DNA of 64,000 nt, taken from positions 6,375,565-6,439,564 of the forward strand of contig CAJNOP010000002.1 of assembly GCA_905250075.1 (NCBI GenBank), given 5' to 3'. Position numbers and translations under genes: made by a program. The notes under the pieces are model-generated. The model saw only the letters and a program-made list of their open reading frames with translations, was not told where the DNA came from and made no database searches. Source of the stretch: Rotaria sp. Silwood1 (Eukaryota > Rotifera > Eurotatoria > Philodinida > Philodinidae). Position 1 is the stretch's first letter. Each line of letters begins with the position of its first letter. Below, one piece after another: positions 45,113 to 57,935 of this stretch.

Positions 45113-48100
45113 AATTATTTCTATGAAAGTAGAAATTGAACAAACAAAAATTTTAATTTATGGGTAAGACTAATATGTCTTGAGAAATGTCATTGGTTTG
45201 TATTCGTTGACAAATAAAGAAACGTCGAAGTAGTGTCGCTTGTTTATGTATAAAGAAAATCGGTTTCATATAAATAATGAAAAATTTGTGATTCTTTATC
45301 AAAGTTTCTTCTTAACAATTCTTTGGGCAAACTATCTGTTAAATCATTTCTCTCAAGACCTGACGAATCAAACTATTTTTATCATTTTTTTATAAAGAAC
45401 GTTAACAACAAGTTTTTCATTACACAAAATCTAGTTTCTAGTTTTTATGTGTAAAACAAAAAACAAAAAATCTCACATCAAATAAAATGACACAACTACT
45501 CTTGATATATCAACACAATAAAAACAAACAAATCAGCTATTCTGTTTTTATACAGTTTCGCACTACATTAAAAACAAAGCATCATTTTTATAAACAAAAT
45601 AACATAAAGTTAAACCTGTTTCCAAGTATAAATGATTTTTTTATCATTTAAATTAATTCTCTGTTGGACTTAAAATATGTTCAAATACAGTTATTAACTT
45701 CTGTAAAACATGAACGATACGGTATTATTAAAGAAATCACTTTGAAACAACCATACGTTTAATTGATGATGATACTATAATAAAAACTTTTTTTCTACGA
45801 AGTTTATTAAGAGGTCGATCTAAGTTTACTTTTTTGCACATAAGATCATTAGTTAAATATTCTTCTTTCAAAAGACATTAATGTTAGTATTGAATTATCA
45901 AATTTTGCTTTTTTCTGAATGAACGAATGAATGAGACTCGTCCAGCTCTAATTTTACTTCCAAATGGCAATAGACAACACACTTGAAAATCCAAAAATAA
46001 CTAAATTTATTAGTTTGTTGCTCGTACTAAACTCTATCAAACAGCGATACTTTAGATGATGTTTGACTAGAGACTCGCATCGAAGTCAACTAAATATCTC
46101 AGTAAAAAAAGTCAAATTTAACATAAGAAGTTTTTTTTCAATGGTAAATTTTATTCTTGGGACTTCAATGTACAAACTGACATGTTTTGAAAAGCTCGAT
46201 TGGTAACTCTTCGAGACTTACGTTCAAGAAACGAAGTCGGAATGCACCTTGACTAAATTCTGACAAGTCATGAATGGAACCTTCAACGTATATCAGTTTG
46301 TACAATAGTTATCAAAGAATAATATTTATCATTCAAAACGAAGTCTATGATACTCAACCTAATTTACTATTAGACAATTTAGAGAGCTCCAATTTCTCCT
46401 AAAAATGATTCCGATGCATATCTCTAATTTTAACAACTCATATTAACTAAAGGGAAGCATTTTTTCTTTGTTTTTAATTTTCGTAATCATCTTGAAGCAA
46501 ATGATGATATTAAGCATTTATCAGGCAAAATTTAGATTCAGACAAAAGTAAAGAGATTTTTTAAAACACTAAAAAGTCAAAAAAAAATCGAACCAGATGA
46601 CCATAAGCAATTGATCCTATATATTCTCATTAAATTATGTTCAAATGTAATTGAAATTCAATGAAATCTATGGAGTTGCCGAGTTCACAAATGTTCTCAA
46701 TTGAAATCAAGTTTATATTAACAAGCTCGAACTAGAGTAAAGAAAAAAGAAAGGATCTTTAAGCTTATGTTTTTTTTGAGTATTATTTTTTATTGATTTT
46801 ATTCGATTTTCAAATTTTACATAGTTTATAGATACTATGTTGAAATAATAACTGCCTTGTCTTGGATATTTTTTTTGTATTCTAAAACTTTCAAGTATTA
46901 CTCCACCCGTTAATAAAAATCATTGGGAAAATCATGTTCTGATATCGACGTAGAAGTCTTTGATAGATACATTATCACAACAGTGAAAATGACTACTCTG
47001 TCTAGTGAGAAATAACCTAGGTACGTGCTATGTTTTTTTAATGCAAATGAAAATTATTTCGCGTACATATTCGTGAAGATTTGCAAAGACAATTTTTTAT
47101 TTTTTAACAATCAGCTCAAAAGTTATTGAATGAAATCTAAATATAATATTCATTGCATAGTTGAAAGAAGTAGTCATAATGCACAAGTTTCCTTTTTTTT
47201 CGTAAGAACTATCTTTGATTGAAATTACAGACAATTAATCTGTCTTGAGAGTAATATTATTTGAAAAAGTCAACGCCCATTTGAAGACAATATTCCAAAA
47301 CTTTATGAATATGAAACTAAAATCAGTATCAAGTATTGTCAAATGAATCTTTAAAGATTTTTTGATATTCATGCATTATCATTTTTATTATTATTATTAT
47401 TATTATTCATCAAGCAAAATCATTTATAGTTGTATATGCATGTGCGTGCAAGAAAACAAAATGAGAACCATCATCATAATCATCATCTGCGCTATTCTTG
47501 TACTTTTTTTTTATCTATCTCTTTCATCTGCATTTAGAATAGAGTAAGCAAGCAATCATGAATAAACCATTTGGTGTCGACATGTGTGTATGTGTATCGA
47601 ATGGCAATAGTGTATTTTTTTATCCATCTCAATAGAAAAAAGATTGTTGCATGTCACTTGTCGTCTTCATCGCCTGTTGTTCTTTAGTCTAACTCTTTTT
47701 CTTTTTCTCTATCCCACGAGAACATTCATCAGCAATCGAACTGTCATGGTAATCCGCGTTCGTCTTACTCTCTCAAGAGACTATGGTCTTACATGACATG
47801 CGCGTCAATGTTTCGTCGTCTTATACTCTCAGTCCAATCAGTCAGTTGAATGAAAATGATGACAAGCAAAAGAGAAAGACTACATTTGACAACATTTATT
47901 CAGTAGAAATATATAAGAGGCATCTCTTCATCAAATGATGATGATCTTCATCATTAGATGAAGAGTGCGAGAAAAAAAAAGAAGAGAAGACAGAATATTT
48001 CCTTATCTTAAGATAGATTATAACAAGTATTTAGAATATAAGTACAAACTAAAAAAGATATTTATTTGTGACAATTACAAACTGTCGATAGGAAAACTAT

Positions 48101-51100
48101 TTATATTATACGATTAATTTACTTGCTGGAAAAGAAAAAAAAGATAAAAGTCCCGAAAAATAAAGTAAAAAGAAATGCGGTACGTGCGTTACTTTTATAT
48201 CTATTCTTGTGACGGAAACGATCAATTTCCTCTTTTAATACCTTCATCTCATACACTTCATTTCGTTGTCAAATAAGTAGAAGATACGACCGTTCACAGA
48301 TCGGAAACGTTTGTCAAACGGAATTTGCTCGCTCTCGCGCAAAGTACACACACATGCACACGCACACACACACCTTTACCATACTAAAATCATAATCATC
48401 ATTATCATCGAATGTGCATGAGCGTCTTACGGATGTCATGTTCTTCATTGCATGGCACGATTCAGTATTAGTGTATATATGTGTGTCAAATTAAATAGTG
48501 GCATTCTCATTTCCTTTTTATATTTAGTCATTGACAGAAAAAAAGAGATCTACTAACATCATCTTTTCTAATGAAGTGTTAGAGTCACACAAGAAAAGAT
48601 ATCATTATCGATCTAGACAACACATTGATAGATGTGCGTCACATAACGTGTGCAAATGTTTCAATCTTATTCTTATTCTTATTCTTCTTATTAAACAGAT
48701 TCCCTGCTGTTGTAAGTCTCATTGCTCTTTACACAGTTAACTTCGATGTGTGTGAGCTCACCATGTACAATCATTGATTTCTATTCAAAAAAAGTCATTT
48801 AAACACTGTTGTATATATTCGAAAAAGAAAAAGTCGAGTGTATGAACATTGCAAAACAAAATTGAAGTTAATTTTTTCTTTCAATATGATATTAAAGTAT
48901 ATTTGAACAGCATAATATTATGACATTGAGTCTCATTCACAGTCGCATGTGTACAGATGATGTTGAGAGTTCATTATATCGATTGAAAAAAAAAACTGGA
49001 GGAGTACATCTCCTTTTCTCTCTTTTGCTCAGCGTTTCTCTAATGAGATACTCGACTTACGCTTGAACATCTGTCTATTCTACTTATTACTAATTTTTAA
49101 TGTTAAAGACAACGTTCTAAACAACACATTTGAGAAATACAAGATAAAACCAATGTTATCTGAGAGTGTCGAATCATTCAACCATTCGAACATCATCTTC
49201 CACATAAACAATTGTAGAACATTGACATGCTGTTCGTATCGTTTACGCTCGAAAGATTTATTGAGAGCACTCATACTTATCGAATAGGTTAAAATGATTA
49301 ATTTTCTGTTAAAATATCAAAAATGCCTAAGAGCAATTTCAATGACTAGAAGATAGCGAAAAAGTTAAAATACCAAAAAAAAAACGCAGAATCTTTGGAT
49401 TTGTCAGATTATAAAAGTCCTATTTTTTGTTGATTGAACAATAAAATAATCCTTATTATCATTATTATTCTTTGATATTTCTGTCGTTTGACTGTTAAAC
49501 AGATTAGAAAAAAAATACAAAAGTGAACAAGTCAATGTAGCTTGCGGCCATCACGTCCATTACGTAGACAAACAGAACTCTGTATATTGTCTGTCTCTCT
49601 CTCTTTCCCTATTTCCACTTGTCATCGTTCAATACTGATTTTCAACTGTCAAACAAAACATATACACATATAATACACATGTATAAGATAATATTTGTCA
49701 TTCGTCTTAGTTAGAAACTATCGATAATACTCGAATTGCATTAGGCTCTTCATTTTCTCTCTCTCCCACATAAATGTACAGATGAATGCTTGTCAATATT
49801 TTTACTCTGTCGTTTTCATTTTATTTCTTTTTGATCGACAGTTCCAATGCGGACAGCAGAAATCCCTTGAGGCTTGTCCGACAACGACAAAACGAAGGAT
49901 CAAACATTGTTGAAAAGAAAAAGAAAGTGTGAAAACAAAATGTTTACCAATTGACGCCTTGTGCTTTACGTTCCCAATCTGTTGATGATGATGATGATCA
50001 CTGATTAGACAAAATGCACACACCTAACACCTGTTCAATGAGTAGAAAAAGAATGTTAAAATTAGTCTTTTTTAAAGATCAACAATTCATAAAAAAAAAA
50101 AACTTGATGATGTATATGTTATATACGCTTTAGTGTATTTATTCATTCATTCATTCATTCATCAGGGCAAATGATGTTATGTGTATTGATTAGTCTATTT
50201 ATTTAAGCTCATGCTGAGAAGAACTGCTGCTCAATGGATACAATCGGAATGATGATCAAAACTGACTTGTACTAATGTTTGCTCAAATCATTTCACTGTA
50301 TGTAAATGTAGACCAAATGAAAACGATTCTATGTATGAGAATCTGAATAAAAGACATTATTTATTAGTATTGAAAAATTATTGATAAGACAGTCTTAATA
50401 AGTAATACTAGCTTTTATTGACAGATTTTCATTTGGTCGTCTTTTTCTTTTCTTTTGGACATCTGGATACGGAAATCAATCAGTCTCTTTTTCTACTGTC
50501 ATTTTACACTGATGGCCTATGATAATAATAATAATGATGGTGATGATGATCGGTCGATGTAGCTAACAAGATTATCTTTCTATTTCCTTCTATCATCGAC
50601 AACGCGTCACAATTTAACACCCAGTGATGCACATTCATAAGGAGAATATAGGTCTTGTATTCGTCTATGTAGCTAATCATCCATGTCTGAAGATGATAGA
50701 ATCATTCATCCTAGGTTTTTTTCTTTCGCTTTTTCTTGTTAACAAGTTAGAGTTTTTCTTCTTGTTCTTCTCCGCCTTAAAGATCGAGAGCGTAATATAA
50801 CATAGAAACAGCTTCCGCATTCTCGTGCGTCCTAAAAAATAAACGTCTTCACATCCGCGTTCGCGCGCGTCTGATGAAATCTGATTCTTCATTCTGTCTG
50901 CCTAGCGGCAGATCGTTCTCCTTCTCGTCGACTGATTTATAATCAATTCGATTACTTGGAAATTCACCACAGATTAATGCCTTCAGCAGACACATACTCT
51001 TGTGTTAGTTAGATAGTTGACGAGTTCTCTGTCTGCCTCTCGTTCAGACATTACCACTTGTCCTTTCTATATATATATACATATATACATATATACATAT

Positions 51101-52990
51101 ATATATATGCTGGATAATTATCTCTGTCAGATTTTTTTTCTTCGTTGCATACTAGATCTTTCATCAGTTGCCATTCTAATTCGTCAAGAATAACAACGAC
51201 AACAACAACAACAATGAAGCAATCTTCATTATCATCTCACGCCCCGAGGATGTGAAACATGAACACTATATATACAAATGATTGCATGTTTCTTTTGTTC
51301 ATATATTTAGATTATCAATAAGATTGACGATTAAATAATTTCTTCTATTCTTTCTCTCAAACATAAAATAATACGAAGAAAGAAATCCTTTCTATCGATT
51401 TCTTTTTCTTTTTTTTTTTCAAACAATGACAACATTGAGTTTAATAAAAACGAAATACGAACAAAAGTTTGTTTTTCTAATAAGATTGTAAAACAAAACA
51501 AACTGATTTTTTTCTGTCATTATTTACATGAATTTGATCCATGAAAACGCAGGTCAAAAAGTTTATACTTAGCAAAATCTCTCCCCCCCCCCCCAAAAAA
51601 AAAGAATTTTGTATCCCTGAAGATATAACTCGTGTGATTTTTTATGTAAAGAAAAAGATGATCAAGGTGACAAGTGATCGACACATACAAGCGAGATAGT
51701 TAGATAGGAAGATAGATATATTGATAACGTCAGAATGTTGATAATGATGACAGCGATTGCATCATTATTAAACATCGAACCGTCCTTTTTATTTCACATA
51801 CGCACAAATCAATAATTAGTTTGAAAAAAAAAGACGAAAAAAAATAAAAATAATAAATATGAAATTTTCAGATCAAATATATATATAAAGTTGGCACCCC
51901 TTAGTGAACAGTTCTCTTGATCATCTGTTCAATCACTTAACATGTTGAAAAAAAAAGAAGCGTTTACATAACGAACTATTGCAATTAGTATAAATGTGTC
52001 GGCCTTCTCCTTGACTGCACGCTATATCATCATTGATTTTTGTTTCTCTCAACAAATCTGATTCGATGCATTTACCGCCTGATTAAACCTTTTCTTTTCT
52101 CTTTTCAACCAATCATTAAATACAATGTATAAATGATCTCTCAAAATCTATTTCAATAAAAAAAAAAAATTCTTAATAAACATAGATCATGTTTTTTCAA
52201 TTCTCTATTACGAAATTGCTTCAAAAAAAAAAAAAAAAAGAAAATTTGTATGTATAAATAATTTTGTTTTCTTTAATACAAAGAAAGAAAGACAAGCATC
52301 AATTATAATGATTATCTCAATGTTTCTCTCTATGATAAAAAAGAGATGTCAATGATAAATATTAGCAGAAGCGAGGAAAAAAACGACAAGTTAGTAGAAG
52401 AAAAAAAAAGGATAAGTAAATCGTCTGTCTATGTCTCTCTGGCTAGCGGCATGTTTATCCGTGCGAATCGGATAATTACAAGAGAAAGAGAACGGAGCTG
52501 CATACGCTCGCTCAAACGATTAGAGAGACGATCTAGTGAAAACAAACGTTGATGTGTTTATCAACTGGCATACGAGAGCAATGAAACATTTGTCAATTAC
52601 ACGGCCATTGTATCCATCTATATAGGCTTTCTTTTCTCATAATTGATATATATGTTTTATTTCTTTTTTTTTGTTTTTATGATTCGACAAATGGTTGTTC
52701 AGAGACGCAAAAAAATGAAAAGACGAAAAAAAAAAAACAAAAAAGAAAACATCCGAATCAAAGAGACAAAAAGAAAAGCTAGGTGATAGTAATAGTAATA
52801 GAATAGCAAACAACAACAGCAAAAAAAAGAAAACGATGAAGAAAATGTCACTGAACAAAAAAAAGAAGAAGAAGAAGACGAAATAGAGACAGAAAATATA
52901 TAATAGATACAAAGAAAGTCTCCCTTACCGAGAGAGCACCGGGAGACGAATTTTTTTTTGTATGTTTTTTTTAAAATTTTATTTTGCTCT
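45113..52990. other. Gene-poor, microsatellite-rich region between DXO and SIX3/6
   Basis: No gene is supported in nearly 8 kb. It contains simple repeats, including TTA (about 47385-47408), ATTC (about 50139-50162), TATA/CATATA (about 51067-51108), a poly-C/poly-A tract near 51583-51604, GATGAT runs, and long A- or T-tracts. A weak inverted pair around TACAAACTGA lies at about 46150-46320. The open frames at 52637-53049 encode only poly-Phe/Ser-type sequence. Its position 3' of a developmental homeobox gene makes it a candidate for long-range regulatory DNA, but no enhancer is recognisable by eye. Confidence 0.5.
47832..47972 (+). promoter_or_regulatory. CCAAT and TATA-like sites followed by a hairpin
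   Basis: CCAATCAG (about 47834) is followed about 75 bp later by ATATATAAGAGG (about 47909-47920). An almost perfect hairpin comes next (about 47920-47972), with arms GCATCTCTTCATC and, reverse-complemented, GCACTCTTCATC, extending through AATGATGA. It could be a core promoter for a non-coding transcript, or a chance arrangement in repetitive DNA. Confidence 0.3.
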
Positions 52991-53793
<803 letters not shown>

Positions 53794-54177
53794 AGGTAAT
53801 AATGAACTAAGAGAACTACTAGAAAAAAGTGCAGCTGCTGCAGCTGCTTGTTGTTGTAATAATGATGATGATACATTGGAGTTATTAATTGTAACTGGAG
53901 GTGTTGATGATGATGGTGTTGGTGGTTTATCAGGTGTTGGTGAACGTGAACGACGAGATATTGGTGATCGTGAACGGGATCTTGATGAACCGGATGAGGA
54001 TGATTTTGATGAATTTGATGATGATGATGACGATGATGATGGTGATCGACTAATAGATGTTTTTGTTTTGTGTGGTGGTATGGGTGATGATGAAGATGTA
54101 ACCAGGCCAACGTTCGCTAAAAGCGGACGTGGCGCTGGAAGTAAAGTCTTGAGTGATAACGTTTTGACGGCTTTTAT
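53794..54177 (-). other. Probable N-terminal extension of the SIX3/6 coding exon
   Basis: The frame is open upstream of the annotated ATG and encodes [12 protein letters not shown], a QQQAAAAAA run, [15 protein letters not shown] and a Ser-rich stretch. It contains no ATG and is closed by an in-frame stop just beyond about 54177. A possible acceptor (CCTAATCATATAAAAG, with a branch-like CTAAT) lies at its 5' edge. This suggests a separate first exon further upstream that was not found. Alternatively it is 5' UTR with codon-like repeats. Confidence 0.55.
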
Positions 54178-55134
54178 ATGATTAGGTCAAAAAGTGGAAT
54201 AACTTTCTATAAATAAATGAGAATAAAAAGAAAATGATTATTGATATTGTTTGTTCGTTATAACTCTGTGTTGATTTAAATTGATCAATTATAATTAATA
54301 GAGACAAACCTGTCAAATGTGTTTTTATAAATTGTCTTGTTTTGTCCAAAATCAATCGAGCATTAGAAGTAAGAAGATAGACACACAAAAAAAAAGAAGG
54401 ATTATCGACTGTCGGTATCACTTGTCGTATGTGTGTCGATATTTCTTTGTGCTCTTTCTCTCTCTCCCTCTTTCTCTGTTTCTCGTTGCTATTTAACGCA
54501 ATGTACCGTTAAGTGTTGCAAGAGGTAGTGAATATATATATTTTTTCTCTCTCTGGCTTCTTCTCTTTTTCGCTGGCTCGCGCGCAGGTTGGATGTATAT
54601 CATTTTCTCGGTGGTGGGTAGAGTGTCTCTATGTCTTGATGTTGTTCTTTCTCGCTTCTTTCTTTCTCTCATTTTTTTTTCTTCTTCTTCTTATTCTCGT
54701 TCTCGTCGAATTGAGTTTCAGTATCATTTTCTTTCTATCATACTGTTTTCTTTTCTCTTCTCTACATTGCCTTTGCTTCATAATAATAGCTATAAGACAG
54801 CCATCGCCTAATAAACGCATACACGAGACGAGAAAGGTTCTCTTATTCTCTCTCGGTTGCTATTGGTGCTCGATTACCAATTTCTCTCTTTTTCTTCATG
54901 TCCGAACCTCACTACTATTACTAACACTGTGGATCAGAACAGAAAAGGTTAATTAAGGTACGATCAATACTTCTCTCTTTTCTTTTTTTTCTGTATTTCT
55001 TTTCCACTCAACGTCATCGCTCTTGTCCTCGAACGGAATGGATAATTAGAATGGTCACGATTGGTGGCACGATAAAACGAACGGCAGAGCCAATGAAAAA
55101 TAAGTATATGAGTGTAAAGAAAAGAGAGAAATAC

Positions 55135-55169
<35 letters not shown>

Positions 55170-57935
55170 AAATGAGAAGCAACAGATCTCTTTTTCCTTC
55201 TGCAATAATCGAAGTGTAAATGTAAAGCATCATATTATATTAGAGAGATGATGGCAAAGAAATATAAGCAGAGTATCACAACTTCTGTTAACAAAACCTT
55301 TGTAATATATATAGAATCGTGCGTGAAAACTGAATGAACGGATCATGCTGACTGAGAAGAGCTCTCTTTCAAATTAGTCCCATTAACCGATCATCACAGC
55401 AAGTTGTCTTCGCACCTCACTATATATTCACATGTTTCTTTAGTTTGACTTTGACACTTGCCAGTATACGTTTTTTTTTAGTCTAATTGCAATCTTGCTT
55501 GTCTCATAATCATCTTTTTCTTCTCAAATCTTGTTGTTCATTTGACAAATTCAACACGTTCTATTTGATTGAAATGTTAGTGTTCTCATGAATGACGGCC
55601 TGTTCTTTAAATATTTTATGAAAAATTACCAACCGGCACCTTTCTTCTTCTTTTTTAATACAGACACAGAAGAAAAATATCGTTTAACAAATAAATCAAG
55701 TGTTGTGTTTGTTTCGTCAACATACATTGAACCGACATCAGTCTACATTATGTGAATAAATTATGAATTAAGACAATTAGTTATAGTAGACATAAAGAAA
55801 AGAAAAAAAGAAATGGACAATGTCATCTGCCGAGTAAACATAAAATCTGTGCTCTTGTAGTTATAAATATTCTCAACAAGCGAAAGTGACATTTCAGATT
55901 TGAATAGAAGAATAAGTGAGCAAAAAAGAAAGGCTTCCTTCATACAAACAAAAAGAGTAATAGAAAAAAAAAAAAGAAAATGTGAAAAAAAACAGAAAGA
56001 AAAGATACAAAGTATCGAATAGCCTTTTGATTTTTTGTTGTCTGCAGTTTAACAAATTCATTTCTCTGTTAGTTATTCTTAAAAGTGTAGACAAACAAAT
56101 GATGTCTCTTTCTCACATGGGCGCTACTATTAAAAAGACGAAGCCTTTAGTTATCTCTACCAATGTTCAAGAAAAAAAATAAAAAAATTTTTTTTTTTCT
56201 TTTTTCTTTTCTAAGTCAAGTGTGTCTTTTGCCTAAATATATTGGTACAAATTATGCGTGTATGTATATATTCATACATGTACTAATTACACATGTATAT
56301 TGACGTTTACACTGTATGTTCGTATGTTATCTCTTGACAATCACCTCTCTCTTCTTTCGTCTCATAGGCTATAATTTACGACGTTTATGTATACGTCGAT
56401 TGGCCACGTTATTCAGCCGAACAATTGAAGTTTGATTCGTGTAGCAAATTACCTATACTTCTCGTCTCTGTCTTTCTTCATTCAATCGTTATACTTTGAG
56501 AAAAAAAAGAGAGAAAAAAAATCAACCGTGTACGACACACGTACATACTAACGTATTATGCTTATAAAGCAACGAAAGTGTTCAATGTCATTTCTATATG
56601 ATATATTCTAAAGATTTTTAACAATGCATGATGTAAAATCTATTGAATAACGAGTTAAAAATAGGAAAGAAAAAAGAAAAAGAAAAAGAAATGGAATAAT
56701 ATCCGATTAAAGAAGCTTGTCAAATGACCCATTCATATGTATGCGTGTTAAGAACAGAAAAGGCGGGACAATCTTTTGAATTAAATATGTTAGAAGAAAT
56801 TTGAAACGTTGATAAAGAGATAAATTGAATGAATAATTAAAATAAAGAACAAAATAAAAAAAAAAAAAAGAAAAAGAAAAAATTTTTCTTCAAGGACAAA
56901 TACAATGATCATCTATCATTCATATTGTCTAATGGAAGTGAAAAGAACAAATGAACTTATAGAAGAGAATGTTGATCTTTGCCATACTCATCGCATTAAA
57001 AAATATACAGTATTATACATAAGCACTTCACTATATTCGAAAAAAACCGCTGTTTGAAATAATAACAAGTGTGAAACAAATGCACGGCATGAGGGCATCA
57101 TATAAATGATTGTGAAAGCGTCAATATCTATACTTTGAGTATAAATACATACATACACATACACACACACATCACTTATACCTATTAAATAAATTATATC
57201 ATTCGACATATTTAGAATTAAGAAATTTTCATATTTTAAAATTGAAGATTCTTGTCTCGTATTGTGTGTTTTTTTAAAATACTTGATGTTGATAAAAAAA
57301 ATAGAATTTTTGTTTATCGAAATGAATTGATTTTTTTAGCAGTAAAATATTAGTAACATTGATGCTTTTTTTTACTAAATATCTGATCGATTTCAGAATT
57401 GCTTTCGTTGACATATTCAAGGTTTTTTACAATAGGACCATTTTTCTTTTTTTAATAACATGTAATACAAAAAAAAATGTCAGAACTTAATTTGCATAAC
57501 ACAAATATTAGATTGACTCTAATCTTCTTAGTTGTTTGACAGAGCAGAAGCCTCGAAATATTATTTTCTAAGAATTAAAATTCCAAAGAGCCAATAAAAA
57601 AATTTGAATTAGATATAACATAAATTGTTTTTAAAAATTTGAAAGAGAAAAAAGGGTTTTTTAATTTGTTACGAAATTTTTAATAGTTAATTAAAAGTAT
57701 TTCGTTTAAATCAATTGAAAATTTGATTTAATACAATTATATTGAATTCCAATATGCATAACATTCTATTAGACATACACGTTAATTAATCTAAATAAGA
57801 AATTTATAATTTTATTTGAATTGAAAAAATAAAAAAAATTTTATTTTGCTTTTCAAAATCTATTATTGTTTCTCATGAATAAAGAAAAAAAACTGTAATT
57901 ATTTGTTTTATTATGATTTTCTTTTTTGTAGCTCT
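54178..57935. other. Gene-poor 5' flank of SIX3/6, simple repeats
   Basis: About 3.8 kb with pyrimidine-rich tracts (CTCTCT, TTTCTTTC), an AAAG microsatellite at about 55134-55172 and long A/T tracts. The predicted frames are low-complexity. It probably contains the SIX3/6 promoter and any missing first exon. No specific site could be defined. Confidence 0.45.
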
